From contig CP050293.1 of the NCBI GenBank assembly GCA_014189435.1, positions 3,291,001 to 3,355,000 of the forward strand: 64,000 nucleotides of DNA, given 5' to 3'. The position numbers and the translations under genes were made by a program. How positions within the stretch are numbered: position 1 is the stretch's first letter; each line of letters starts with the position of its first letter. The notes beneath the pieces were generated by a model that was not told the origin of the DNA, searched no databases, and saw only the letters and a program-made list of their open reading frames with translations. This DNA comes from Mesorhizobium loti. GTDB lineage: Bacteria; Pseudomonadota; Alphaproteobacteria; Rhizobiales; Rhizobiaceae. Below are positions 27,340 through 36,600 of this stretch, in pieces.

Positions 27340-29034
27340 GTGGATAGCAAATCGCGAATTGTGAAGGATGCGCTTCGGGCCTGCCGCCGCTATTTCCTGG
27401 TCGCGGCGGCATTCAGCCTGGCGATCAATCTGCTCTACCTCGCGTCCCCACTATACATGCTGCAGATCTACGACCGGGTCGTCACCAGCGGCAGCGAAAC
27501 CACGCTGGTGATGCTGACCCTGGTGTTGCTGGCGGCCTTCCTTTCGCTGGCCGGCCTCGATTTGGTGCGCGCCTCCATCCTGACGCGTGCCAGCGCGCGG
27601 CTCGACCGGTTGCTCTCGGCAAAAGTCCTCGCCGCGTCGGTCGAGACGCCATCGCCGGGCTCCTCGCAAAGCCAGCCGATCCGCGATTTCGACACGTTCA
27701 GGCAGATGATCACCGGCAGCGGCATCCATGCCCTGTTCGACCTGCCATGGTCGCCCATCTACATCGGCATCATCTTCCTGCTGCATCCCTGGCTCGGCTT
27801 CTTCGCGCTGGGCTGCTCGCTGCTCCTGATCGCCATGGCGGTGCTCAACGAGTATATCGTGCGTTCGCCGCTGAAGCAGGCCAACGACCTGGCGACGACC
27901 AATTATAACTTTACCGAGATGAGCCTCAGAAACGCGGAAGTCGTTCGCGCCATGGGAATGATCGATGGTCTCATCCGCCGCTGGGGGCGCGACCGCAACC
28001 TGGCGCTGCGGCGCCAGGCGGAGGCAAGCGATCGCGCCGCCCTGATGTCCGGCCTGATCCGTTTCCTGCGGCTCACCATGCAGTCGCTGATCCTCGGCCT
28101 CGGCGCCTATCTGGTGATCGAGCGGCAGATCACCGGCGGCACCATGTTCGCGGCCAGCCTCTTGCTGGGCCGGGGGCTACAGCCGGTCGAGCAGATCGTC
28201 GGCCTTTGGCGCAACCTGATCCTGGGGCGGGCGGCATTGGCAAGGGTCGAAAAGCTGCTGGACGGGGGCGCGCGGAACGAAAGATCGTTCAATCTGCCCA
28301 AGCCCACCGGCAAGATTTCGGTCGAGCAGGTCAGCTTTGCAATTGCCAGCCAGCAGAAAGTGCTTCTCCGGGACGTATCGTTCCGGCTCGAAGCAGGCGA
28401 GACGCTGGGAATCGTCGGCCCTTCCGGCGCCGGCAAGTCGACGCTGGCGCGTCATCTCGCGGGCGTCATGCAACCCAGCCGTGGCACTGTCAGGCTGGAC
28501 GGCGCCGATCTGTCGCAATGGGGGCACGACGCGCTCGGCGACCACATCGGCTACCTGCCGCAGGATATCGAACTCTTCTCCGATACGGTCGCCGCCAACA
28601 TCGGCCGCTTCAAGACCAATGTCGACCAGGAGGTGATCGAGGCCGCGCGGCTCGCCGGCGTGCATGAGATGATCATCCGCCTGCCGCAGGGCTATGAGAC
28701 CCAGATCGGCGAAGGCGGCGCAGTGCTGTCGGGAGGATATCGGCAACGGATCGCTCTCGCCCGGGCGGTGTTCGGAACGCCGAACCTGATCATTCTCGAC
28801 GAGCCGAGCTCCAATCTCGACGCCGATGGCGACCGCGCGCTGAGCGACTGCGCGATCGAGCTCAAGCGCCGCGGCAGCACGGTGATCATCGTCTCGCACC
28901 GGCCCTCGACCCTGGCGAATGTCGACAAGATCCTTCTGTTGCGCGATGGCGCCGTCGAGGCCTTCGGCATGAGAAACGAGATCGTGGCGCTGCTCAACCA
29001 GCGCGCGGCTCCAATGGCGGTAGCAACCCAATGA
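27340..29034 (+). CDS. type I secretion ABC transporter (PrtD-like permease/ATPase)
   Basis: 564 residues: a membrane domain with about six helices (20-285) followed by an ATPase domain. Walker A is GPSGAGKST (360-368), the signature is LSGGYRQRIALARA and Walker B is LIILDEPSS. The first helix region (LYLASPLYMLQIYDRVVTSG) is typical of the PrtD subgroup that exports RTX proteins in one step. The start is GTG at 27340, with TCTGGAA just upstream. It lies 64 bases after the adhesin stop and 19 bases before the HlyD-type gene, so one operon is likely. The outer-membrane TolC partner is not in the window. Confidence 0.9.
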   Translation: MDSKSRIVKDALRACRRYFLVAAAFSLAINLLYLASPLYMLQIYDRVVTSGSETTLVMLTLVLLAAFLSLAGLDLVRASILTRASARLDRLLSAKVLAASVETPSPGSSQSQPIRDFDTFRQMITGSGIHALFDLPWSPIYIGIIFLLHPWLGFFALGCSLLLIAMAVLNEYIVRSPLKQANDLATTNYNFTEMSLRNAEVVRAMGMIDGLIRRWGRDRNLALRRQAEASDRAALMSGLIRFLRLTMQSLILGLGAYLVIERQITGGTMFAASLLLGRGLQPVEQIVGLWRNLILGRAALARVEKLLDGGARNERSFNLPKPTGKISVEQVSFAIASQQKVLLRDVSFRLEAGETLGIVGPSGAGKSTLARHLAGVMQPSRGTVRLDGADLSQWGHDALGDHIGYLPQDIELFSDTVAANIGRFKTNVDQEVIEAARLAGVHEMIIRLPQGYETQIGEGGAVLSGGYRQRIALARAVFGTPNLIILDEPSSNLDADGDRALSDCAIELKRRGSTVIIVSHRPSTLANVDKILLLRDGAVEAFGMRNEIVALLNQRAAPMAVATQ

Positions 29035-29053
29035 GCTGTGGCCGGAGAGATCG

Positions 29054-30391
29054 ATGAGCGACGGCGCCCTCACCTACCGGAGCCTGCCCGGCGAAACCGG
29101 TATCCTGGCCCCTGATTCGATCCGGGTGCCAGCCTATATCGGCCTGCTGATCATCGTTGCCTTCTTCGGCATCTTCGGCGGCTGGGCGGCTTTTGCCCCG
29201 CTGAACGGCGCCGTGCTCGCCGACGCCGTCGTCAAGGTGGAAGGCAATCGCAAGAGCGTACAGCACTTCGACGGCGGAACCGTGAAGGAAATCCGCGTCA
29301 AGGATGGCGACGTCGTCAGGAAGGGCGACATCATGCTGAAGCTGGACGACACCAGGATCCGGTCCGAGTTCAATCTCTATGCCCAGCAATATGCGCTGCT
29401 GCGTGCAACTGATGCCAGGATCCGGGCCGAACTGGACGGCAGCGAGGCTGTTGCCTTCCCGAAGGACATCCTCAAGGAGCACGAGGCCTACCTTAGGGAT
29501 GCCATGGCAAACCAGATCGCCGACCTGGAAAGCCAGCGCGCTTCGATGGCCGGCGCCAGGCAGATCCTCGAGCGGCGGATTGCCGAGCTTGAGGAGCAGA
29601 TCCAGGGCAAGCAGTCCCGGGTCGAATCCTACCAGGCCCAGCTGAAATCGACGATCGACGAGAAGGCCAGCCTGTCAAAGCTGCTCAAGGCCGGATTGAC
29701 GACCCGCCCGCGCATTCTGGAACTGGAAAGATCCGCCTCGGATCTGCAGGGCCTGATCGACGAGAACCTCGGCGCCATAGCCGGCAGCAAACAGAGCAAA
29801 GCCGAACTCGATAGCCAGATCGCACAATTGACCAATGAGCGCCGAGCCAAGCTGTCTGCCATGCTGATCGATACGCAATCGAGCCTTGCCGACCTCGTGC
29901 CCAAGATGTTTGCCGCCCAGGCTGCCATGGACCGAGCCGAAGTGCGCGCGCCTTATGATGGCCAGGTGATGGATCTCAGCGTCTTCTCGATCGGCGCGAT
30001 CGTTTCGCCGGGCCAGACCATCCTCGATATCGTGCCGACCGAGAATTCGCTGATCGTCCAGGCGCAGGTTCGCGTCGAGGACATATCGAACCTGCGACCC
30101 GACATGGCAGCCGAAGTTCGCTTCACCTCATACAAGCAGCGCTCGATACCCATAATTCATGGACGCGTCACCCGCATTTCGGCGGATCGCATCACCGACA
30201 GCAAGACCGGGTTTCCCTACTATCTTGCCGATGTGGCGGTCGATCCGGCGGAATTGGCTGCAGCCCCACAGATTGCGCTTTATCCGGGCATGCCCGCGTC
30301 AGTCATGATCGTCACCGAGGAACGCACGGCACTCGACTACATTCTGGGCCCACTGGTTGTGTCGTTCCACTCCGCGTTTCGCCAGAAGTAA
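29054..30391 (+). CDS. HlyD-family periplasmic adaptor of type I secretion
   Basis: 445 residues. A short cytoplasmic lead is followed by one membrane helix (about 33-55), a lipoyl-like half motif (VQHFDGGTVKEIRVKDGDVV), a long coiled coil (about 110-290) and the second half with the beta-barrel (RAPYDGQVMDLSVFSIGAIV). The C-terminal end has GMPASVMIVTEERTALDYIL, as in PrtE/HlyD proteins. It bridges the inner-membrane ABC transporter to an outer-membrane channel. It is last in the adhesin-ABC-adaptor set. GGAGAG lies before the ATG. Confidence 0.9.
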   Translation: MSDGALTYRSLPGETGILAPDSIRVPAYIGLLIIVAFFGIFGGWAAFAPLNGAVLADAVVKVEGNRKSVQHFDGGTVKEIRVKDGDVVRKGDIMLKLDDTRIRSEFNLYAQQYALLRATDARIRAELDGSEAVAFPKDILKEHEAYLRDAMANQIADLESQRASMAGARQILERRIAELEEQIQGKQSRVESYQAQLKSTIDEKASLSKLLKAGLTTRPRILELERSASDLQGLIDENLGAIAGSKQSKAELDSQIAQLTNERRAKLSAMLIDTQSSLADLVPKMFAAQAAMDRAEVRAPYDGQVMDLSVFSIGAIVSPGQTILDIVPTENSLIVQAQVRVEDISNLRPDMAAEVRFTSYKQRSIPIIHGRVTRISADRITDSKTGFPYYLADVAVDPAELAAAPQIALYPGMPASVMIVTEERTALDYILGPLVVSFHSAFRQK

Positions 30392-30627
30392 CGAGCGTCG
30401 CGCCGTCCAGCAGCGGGGCTATGAACTTCAGCCGCTCGTCCACGGGCCTTACGCTCCCTCCAAGCCTGTCGTCTGCGATGCGCGTGCCACCTCTCCTTGC
30501 ATATCTATGGCAACCCGCGCATCAGTTCGGGCTGATTGAGGCAGGCGAGATTCCCGGAGCAAATTGGTGGCCGCCCGTGCGTGCCAACGGCTAAGCTTCG
30601 TGAAAGATTCCTGCACGAGGCCGCGTA

Positions 30628-31260
30628 ATGCCCAGTGATAGCCAGTACATTCTCGAAAGCATCAGCCAAGGCTGCGTGATGCTTACCGACGACGAGTTCG
30701 TCATCGACAGGCTGGTGAAGTATTTCGGCAACGGGAGGATCCGATGGCACGTCGAATTTCGTGGGCATCGCGTTGAGCTGACGACAGGCCAACTCAAGAA
30801 GCAGCCTACCTTCCGCAGGAAGATACTCGAACAGGCCGGTGTGCTGCCGCCCCAGCGTGCCGGAACCGCGTACAGGCGATGGGCACTCGATCTAAGGAAG
30901 AATGCCGTCGAGCTTCCTTGGCGGGATAGGCCGGTCGATGCCGGTTTCGCCATCGACAGGCTCACCAGCCATGGAGATGGGCGCTGGACGGTTGAATACC
31001 AAGGCAAGGCAATCAAATTCACGACGACCAAACTCCGCAGGCAGGTTAGTTTCCGCAAACGCATGCTGGCCAAGGCCAAGGTGCTGCCGCCCCAGCTGGA
31101 CCCGGTTGCCTATCGGAAGTGGATGGACTGGCTCATTCAAAATGCCACCGAGGCTGCCCCGCAGGCCGGCGATGCCCTGATGACGGAAAAAAGTTGGCTG
31201 GACGACCTGCCTGAGCTGGCTGGCTGGCAAAATGAAACACCGCCCGAAGGGACCAGCTAG
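30628..31260 (+). CDS. unknown protein with two tandem copies of a ~70-residue domain
   Basis: 210 residues, soluble and basic. Two parts align with each other: 24-93 (FVIDRLVKYFGNGRIRWHVE, LTTGQLKKQPTFRRKIL, LPPQRAGTAYRRWALDL) and 107-174 (FAIDRLTSHGDGRWTVEY, FTTTKLRRQVSFRKRML, LPPQLDPVAYRKWMDWL). Each has the layout W-x-V-E-[FY], TT-x-[QK]-L, a basic helix and LPP...W. It resembles, in my recollection only, an accessory segment found in some phage or plasmid primase-like proteins; that link is weak. GAGG lies before the ATG. It stands alone between the secretion operon and the TPR gene. Nucleic-acid binding is a guess from the basic helices. Confidence 0.6.
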   Translation: MPSDSQYILESISQGCVMLTDDEFVIDRLVKYFGNGRIRWHVEFRGHRVELTTGQLKKQPTFRRKILEQAGVLPPQRAGTAYRRWALDLRKNAVELPWRDRPVDAGFAIDRLTSHGDGRWTVEYQGKAIKFTTTKLRRQVSFRKRMLAKAKVLPPQLDPVAYRKWMDWLIQNATEAAPQAGDALMTEKSWLDDLPELAGWQNETPPEGTS

Positions 31261-31369
31261 GGGCGGCACGCGTTGCGTTTGCCATGCCTGGAGATTTCGT
31301 CACACACTGATGACGAAGGAATCTGACCAGAGCCCGGCGCGCTGGCGATCAGAATTGAAATGAGACTCC

Positions 31370-33055
31370 ATGGACCGCTTCAACCTCGGCGCCTACCGCC
31401 GCCCCATCTCCACTCGCTCTGCGGAAACCCAGCGCTGGTTCGATATCGGGCTGAACTGGTGCTACGGCTTCAACCATGAGGAAGGCATCAAGTGTTTTGA
31501 GAAGGCGCTCGAAACAGATCCTGACTGTTCGATGGTGCATTGGGGCATCGCCTATGCCGCCGGGCCTTTCTACAATCTGACCTGGAAGGAGCATGGCGAG
31601 GCCGAGGCCAACAGCGCAACCAAGCGCTGTTTCGAACATGTCCAGCTTGCCCGCGCCCATGCGGCTGCCGCCAGCGAGCTCGAAAGGCGCTTGATCGAGG
31701 CGCTGGCGTGCCGTTTCCAGAAACCGCACCGGGTGACGCCGCAGGAATTCGAACAGTGGGATGACGCCTATGCCGCCGCGATGCGGCTTGTGTACCAGAG
31801 CTTTCCCGACGACCACGATGTGATGGCGCTTTTCGTCGAGGCGCTGATGATGCGCACCGTGCGGCGGCTTTGGAACCTCAAGACCGGCGCGCCGGCGCCG
31901 AATTCGGATGTCCTTGAGGCGCTTGAGGTGTGCGAGCGATCAATCCGGTCAGCCGACGAGGCCGGCATCGCCCAGCATCCGGCGATCGTTCACCTGCACA
32001 TCCATCTCCTGGAAATGTCCATCATGCCGGAACGCGGCATGCGCTCGGCGGATCTGCTCGGCGAAATGTGCCCCGATGCCGGGCACATGAACCACATGCC
32101 GGGGCATATCTATGTGCTGTGCGGCGAGTACGAGAAGGCGAAGCTTGCCAGCGAGAAGGCGGTCCGCGCCAACGACCTCTATCTCGCCTATGCGGACGAG
32201 CCGACCTACTACCTGCTCGGCTGCTGCCATGACCTGCATCTGATGATGTTCACGTGCATGTTGTCAGGCCAGTACCAGCCGGCGCTGCGGGCCGCCGACA
32301 AGGTGCGCAGCCTGGTCGCGCGCGACGTGGTCGCCATCCAGGACCGGCCCAAGCTCACCCAGACGGTGGAAGGCTACCATGCGATGAAATCGCATGTGCA
32401 GGTGCGCTTCGGCCGCTGGCAGGAGATCATCGACGAGCCTGAAACCGCGGAGCCGGGCCTCTATGTGCTGACGGCGGCCATGCAGCATTATGCCAAGGGT
32501 GTCGCGCATGCGACGCTCGGGCATTTCACCGAGGCCGAGCGAGCGCGCGAAAGGTTCCACCGGCATCTGGAAGGCATTCCAGCCGAGCGACGTTTTCTCA
32601 GCAACCCGACACGGGCTTCGCTGGCTGTCGGTGCCGCCCTGCTCGACGGCGAGCTTGCCTATCACCAAGGCCGGCATGATGAGGCCTACGGCCATCTGCG
32701 GCAAGCAGTCGAGCTCGACGACAATCTGTCCTACACCGAGCCATGGGCGTGGATGCATCCGCCCCGCCATGCGCTGGCGGCACTGCTTCTCGACCAGGGC
32801 CACGCGCAGGAAGCAGAACAGGTCTATCGCGACGATCTGGGTCTCAGCGGCAAGGTGCAGCGTTGCGCCCAGCACCCCAACAATGTCTGGGCGCTGCACG
32901 GGCTGGTGGAATGCCTGAAACGACGCGGCGAGAGCGAAGAACTGCCGGTGCTGCAGGCAAGGCTCGCCATCACACTGGCCAAGGCGGATGTGCCGATCAC
33001 CTCATCCTGCCTGTGCCGGACGAGCGTTCAGTCAGCGCCAAGGTGTTGTCATTGA
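31370..33055 (+). CDS. tetratricopeptide repeat protein
   Basis: 561 residues, no signal peptide. The first TPR unit is clear (RWFDIGLNWCYGFNHEEGIK then CFEKALETDPDCSMVHWGIA), and helix pairs continue to the end (GEYEKAKLASEKAVRANDLY; GHFTEAERARERFHRHLEGI; GRHDEAYGHLRQAVELDDN; ALAALLLDQGHAQEAEQVY). Conserved PGHIYVLCGEYE and HPAIVHLHIHLLEMS segments occur in a bacterial TPR family of unknown role. It acts presumably as a protein-binding scaffold. No operon partner is apparent. The cysteine-rich final residues may be read-through beyond the conserved part. Confidence 0.78.
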   Translation: MDRFNLGAYRRPISTRSAETQRWFDIGLNWCYGFNHEEGIKCFEKALETDPDCSMVHWGIAYAAGPFYNLTWKEHGEAEANSATKRCFEHVQLARAHAAAASELERRLIEALACRFQKPHRVTPQEFEQWDDAYAAAMRLVYQSFPDDHDVMALFVEALMMRTVRRLWNLKTGAPAPNSDVLEALEVCERSIRSADEAGIAQHPAIVHLHIHLLEMSIMPERGMRSADLLGEMCPDAGHMNHMPGHIYVLCGEYEKAKLASEKAVRANDLYLAYADEPTYYLLGCCHDLHLMMFTCMLSGQYQPALRAADKVRSLVARDVVAIQDRPKLTQTVEGYHAMKSHVQVRFGRWQEIIDEPETAEPGLYVLTAAMQHYAKGVAHATLGHFTEAERARERFHRHLEGIPAERRFLSNPTRASLAVGAALLDGELAYHQGRHDEAYGHLRQAVELDDNLSYTEPWAWMHPPRHALAALLLDQGHAQEAEQVYRDDLGLSGKVQRCAQHPNNVWALHGLVECLKRRGESEELPVLQARLAITLAKADVPITSSCLCRTSVQSAPRCCH

Positions 33056-33097
33056 GGCTGCGTGAGACGCCCTTTGGAATGAAGATACGCACGGTAG

Positions 33098-33466
33098 ATG
33101 GAGGTCCTGACAAAAGTGCAACTCAAAACCAGCCATGCCGAGAACGCCAGAATCGAACGTGCAATTCGAGCCGCAATCTCCGGTTCCTGGGAAGAATTCA
33201 GCAATCTCACCGATGCACCTTTTCCGAACGATGCATCGATGAAGGAGCAATTTGAAGATTCCTCCCAACGGCTTCAGGCGTCGAAAGTGAATTGGAAAAT
33301 GGCCTCCGGTGTAGAAATACTACCTGACGGAGCCCGCTTCATCATAACAAGGATAGAGGCTCCGCCGCTCGTGGACATCATTCTGTCAATGCAAAGCGTG
33401 AGCGAGCGCGACGACAGCACGATCAGTATCTGGACGTTCCATCAGCAGCTGAACTGGGAAGAATAA
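33098..33466 (+). CDS. hypothetical protein
   Basis: 122 residues, acidic, no signal peptide or membrane helix, no motif that I recognise. The ATG at 33098 has no clear ribosome site, whereas GTG at 33116 follows a GGAGG by 11 bases, so the true protein may be six residues shorter. It is convergent with the lyxose isomerase gene, with 25 bases between the stops. Codon use is similar to its neighbours but less biased to G/C in the third position. Confidence 0.5.
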   Translation: MEVLTKVQLKTSHAENARIERAIRAAISGSWEEFSNLTDAPFPNDASMKEQFEDSSQRLQASKVNWKMASGVEILPDGARFIITRIEAPPLVDIILSMQSVSERDDSTISIWTFHQQLNWEE

Positions 33467-33491
33467 CCGTCGCCGGCCTCTCGACTCTCTC

Positions 33492-34178
33492 TCAGCCCAG
33501 CCACTTCTCATAGTCGGACACCAGCAGGTGCACTGGGGCGACGTCCTCATCGATGTTGGAGAAACGGCCGATCGGTTCGCGAAAGACATTGTCGGTGAGA
33601 TCGTCATTGACGGTCGACACCTCGCCGATCAGCACATCCTTGCCCTCGGCCCAGAAGGCATGCCAGACGCCCGGCAGCAGCGTCACGCTCTGGCCCGGGT
33701 CGAGCTTCAACAGCCCGCCTGCCGGCAGCCTGTGGATGGTTCCGTCGACCGGCACCGAGACCTCGGCCTTGGGATCGATGCCGCCGTCGCGATCGTGCAT
33801 GAACAGTTCCAGCACCAGCTTGCCGCCGCCACGGTTGATGATGTCCTCGGCCTTGATGTTGTGGCGGTGCATCGGCGACAGCTGGTCCTTGCGCGAGATC
33901 ATGATCTTCTCGGCATAGAGCATGCCCATGCCCTTCTTCATGTCCTCGTAGCGGCCGTTGCGAACCGTGAACAGGAACAGGCCGAGCTCCTTGAATTTCT
34001 CCTGGCCGTAATCGGTGATGTCCCAGCCGAGCCGCGAGGTAAACACGGCCGCGGAGTCGGCCTGGCGCGCCTTCGCCTCCTCGGGCGACCAGTAGGCGAA
34101 GGGCGGCATGATGTAGCCGAAAGAGCGGATGAAAGCGTCGGCTTCGCGGATGATGTCGTTGATGGCGGAGCGTTTCAT
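33492..34178 (-). CDS. D-lyxose ketol-isomerase family protein
   Basis: 228 residues, the usual length of D-lyxose isomerases. It is a cupin-type barrel with metal-ligand segments MHRHNIKAEDIINRGGGKLV and LLPGVWHAFWAEGKDVLIGE. Such enzymes interconvert D-lyxose with D-xylulose and D-mannose with D-fructose in the cytoplasm. The ATG at 34178 has AAGGA 9 bases upstream; an ATG two codons earlier is less well spaced. It is divergent from the PLP D-amino-acid enzyme gene (184 bases apart). No sugar transporter is adjacent. Confidence 0.88.
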   Translation of the reverse strand: MKRSAINDIIREADAFIRSFGYIMPPFAYWSPEEAKARQADSAAVFTSRLGWDITDYGQEKFKELGLFLFTVRNGRYEDMKKGMGMLYAEKIMISRKDQLSPMHRHNIKAEDIINRGGGKLVLELFMHDRDGGIDPKAEVSVPVDGTIHRLPAGGLLKLDPGQSVTLLPGVWHAFWAEGKDVLIGEVSTVNDDLTDNVFREPIGRFSNIDEDVAPVHLLVSDYEKWLG

Positions 34179-34362
34179 GATCATGGTCCTTCGTATGGAT
34201 TTGTCTGGCAAATCGCATAGCCGAACGCCGATCCGGTGTCGATCCATCTTGCCAGCCGGCCTCGCCTTACGCCTTGGCATGGACCACAGATCCGCTTCGC
34301 TGGCCGCGTGACATCACGCTCTTTCAGGGCCATAACCCCTGCGGATTTTCACAGGGTGACAG

Positions 34363-35424
34363 ATGATGCCGACCGTCCACGACCTCGATACGCCATCGAT
34401 CCTGATCGACGCCGCGCGCGCCGAAGCCAACATTGCCCGTGCGCAGGCCCATGCCGACAAGAACGGGCTGAAGCTGCGGCCGCATATCAAGACACACAAA
34501 CTGCCCTACTGGGCGAAGAAGCAGGTCGCGGCAGGCGCCGTCGGCATCACCTGCCAGAAGATCGGCGAGGCCGAGGTGATGGCTGACGCCGGGTTGACCG
34601 ACATTTTTCTTCCCTACAATATCCTTGGGCGCGCCAAGCTGGAGCGGCTTTTGGCGCTGCATCGCCGTGTGACGCTGTCGGTGACGGCTGACAGCACAGA
34701 GACACTCGAAGGGTTGGCTGCCATTTTCACCGATGCCGGTCATCGCCTGCCGGTGCTGGTCGAATGCGACACCGGCATGGGCCGCTGCGGCGTGCAGACG
34801 GCTGACGAGGCGGTTGTGCTGGCAAGACAGATCGACAGAGCCGGTGGCCTCGCCTTCGGCGGACTGATGACTTACCCGGCCGCCGGTCGCGCCGCCGAGG
34901 CCGAAACCTGGCTCGCCAAGGCCAAGCAGGCGCTGGCCGCATCAGGCCTCGCCTGCGAACGCCTCTCCAGCGGCGGGACGCCGGATATGTGGCGCTCGAG
35001 CGAGGCATCGGTGGTCACGGAGTATCGTCCAGGCACCTACATCTATCTCGACCGCTATCAGGTCGCCAAAGGCGTCGGCACTCTCGACGATTGCGCGCTG
35101 ACAGTGCTGTCGACAGTGGTCAGCCACCCCACAGCGACGCGCGCCATCCTCGATGCCGGCAGCAAGGCGCTGTCCAGCGACACGCTGGGGCTCGTCGATT
35201 TCGGCGAGTTGCTCGGCATTTCCGGTGCGCGGGTTACGGGCTTGAGCGAGGAGCACGGCACCGTCACGCTTTCGGGCGATGGCAAGCTGCGCATCGGCGA
35301 TCGCGTGCGTGTCGTGCCCGACCATTGCTGCGTCGTCACCAACCTGTTCAACGAGGTCAATCTGATCGACGGCGACAAGGTGCTGGAAACCCTGCCGGTG
35401 GCGGCGCGCGGAAGGATGGGGTGA
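34363..35424 (+). CDS. D-threonine aldolase/D-serine dehydratase-type PLP enzyme
   Basis: 353 residues of the alanine-racemase-fold DSD1/D-TA family. The PLP lysine is in RPHIKTHK (K43), a barrel segment reads VECDTGMGRCGVQ, and LSSGGTPDMW matches the phosphate-binding loop. Near the C-terminus VVPDHCCVVTNL provides an H-x-C pair (H321, C323), the metal-ligand arrangement described for zinc D-serine dehydratases. It therefore cleaves a D-beta-hydroxy amino acid, either by aldol cleavage to glycine or by dehydration to a keto acid; the sequence alone does not decide. The start is the first of two ATGs after AGGGTGA. Confidence 0.85.
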   Translation: MMPTVHDLDTPSILIDAARAEANIARAQAHADKNGLKLRPHIKTHKLPYWAKKQVAAGAVGITCQKIGEAEVMADAGLTDIFLPYNILGRAKLERLLALHRRVTLSVTADSTETLEGLAAIFTDAGHRLPVLVECDTGMGRCGVQTADEAVVLARQIDRAGGLAFGGLMTYPAAGRAAEAETWLAKAKQALAASGLACERLSSGGTPDMWRSSEASVVTEYRPGTYIYLDRYQVAKGVGTLDDCALTVLSTVVSHPTATRAILDAGSKALSSDTLGLVDFGELLGISGARVTGLSEEHGTVTLSGDGKLRIGDRVRVVPDHCCVVTNLFNEVNLIDGDKVLETLPVAARGRMG

Positions 35425-35457
35425 GAAGCACGCTACAAGCACTGTTCTTTGAACGCC

Positions 35458-35630
35458 AGCGGGACAGCGCCCCCTCTGGCCTGCCGGCCATCTCCCCCCA
35501 CGAGGGGGGAGATCGACAGATTTGACGCCGGCTCTTCTCTTGCAGCGTTGGAGATTGGCGAAACGATACGCGACAGCCAATCTCCCCCCTCGTGGGGGAG
35601 ATGTCCGGCAGGACAGAGGGGGGCGCGAAG
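35458..35630. repeat. mosaic palindromic intergenic repeat, copy 1
   Basis: Two arms in opposite orientation: GCCATCTCCCCCCACGAGGG at the left and TCGTGGGGGAGATGTCCGGC at the right, separated by about 90 bases. The outer parts CCCCTCTGGCCTGCCGG and CCGGCAGGACAGAGGGG are near complements, so a long hairpin can form. The same modules recur at 55852 and 61985. This form is typical of RIME-like elements of rhizobia. Confidence 0.8.
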
Positions 35631-35654
35631 GAACTCGACGGGCGTCGGCTAGCC

Positions 35655-36413
35655 CTACGACCGCTCCGCCTGGCGTGCCGCGACCCTGCGCATGGCGATG
35701 ACCCGGCGGCGGCGGATTTCGGTGCGCATCGCCATCAGGTGCAGCGTAAAGAACAGCGCGGTGAAGCCGAGCGCCATCACCAGCAGCGGCCAGAGCAGGC
35801 TGGGGTCGATGGTCGAGCCGCCCATACGGAACACCGAGGCCGGCTGATGCAGCGTGTTCCACCAGTCGACCGAGAATTTGATGATCGGGATGTTGATGAA
35901 GCCGACCAGCGTGATGATGGCGGCGGCCCAGGCGGCGCGCCCGGCATCGTCGAGCGCGCGGGTCAGCGCGATGATGCCGAGATACATCAGGAACAGCACG
36001 AAGACCGAGGTCAGCCGCGCGTCCCAGACCCACCAGGTGCCCCACATCGGCTTGCCCCAGATCGAGCCGGTGATCAGCGCCAGCGCGGTGAAGACGGCGC
36101 CGATGGGCGCGGCGGATTTCAGCGCGACATCGGCCAGCGGATGCCGCCAGACGAGCGTGCCGAGCGCCGAGACCGCCATCAGCGTGTAGCACATCATGGC
36201 GAGCCAGGCGAAAGGCACGTGGATGTACATGATGCGGACGGTAATGCCTTGCTGGAAATCCTCAGGTGCGGCGAAGCTCATATAGAGCCCGACGGCGAGG
36301 ATGAGTGCGGCGATGGACGCCAGCCACGGCACGAGCCTGTCGGCCAGCCCGACGAAGCGCGTCGGGTTGGCAAGATCCATCCAGCCGGTCAGGCGTGAAG
36401 TCGTGTCGCTCAT
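35655..36413 (-). CDS. ccmC: cytochrome c biogenesis heme exporter CcmC
   Basis: 252 residues with six membrane helices. The tryptophan-rich heme motif WGTWWVWD is at 124-131, with conserved histidines in YIHVPFAW (H65) and NTLHQPAS. CcmC loads heme onto CcmE in the periplasm during system I cytochrome c maturation. In related genomes ccmC is normally followed by ccmD and ccmG. Here its stop is followed by a mosaic repeat and an unrelated gene, and the upstream neighbour on the same strand is ndvA, so the ccm operon is divided. Confidence 0.93.
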   Translation of the reverse strand: MSDTTSRLTGWMDLANPTRFVGLADRLVPWLASIAALILAVGLYMSFAAPEDFQQGITVRIMYIHVPFAWLAMMCYTLMAVSALGTLVWRHPLADVALKSAAPIGAVFTALALITGSIWGKPMWGTWWVWDARLTSVFVLFLMYLGIIALTRALDDAGRAAWAAAIITLVGFINIPIIKFSVDWWNTLHQPASVFRMGGSTIDPSLLWPLLVMALGFTALFFTLHLMAMRTEIRRRRVIAMRRVAARQAERS

Positions 36414-36476
36414 GCGGCTCTACATAGACCGCCGGTGCGTTTGGGGCAATCGAGCGGTGGTGTCGCAGGGCTGCTT

Positions 36477-36588
36477 ACCCTCCCCCTTGTGGGGAGGGTC
36501 GCTGCGAAGCAGCGGGGTGGGGGAGCGGCGGTGGCGCCTGTACCCCCCACCCGGACCTACGGTCCGACCTCCCCACAAGGGGGAGATG
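36477..36588. repeat. mosaic palindromic intergenic repeat, second type
   Basis: CTCCCCCTTGTGGGGAGGG at the left and CCTCCCCACAAGGGGGAG at the right are inverted, with inner modules CGCTGCGAAGCAGCG and GGACCTACGGTCC. It lies between the ndvA stop and the ccmC start. Its inner modules differ from those of the other three copies. Confidence 0.75.
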
Positions 36589-36600
36589 GAAGAAAGAAGC

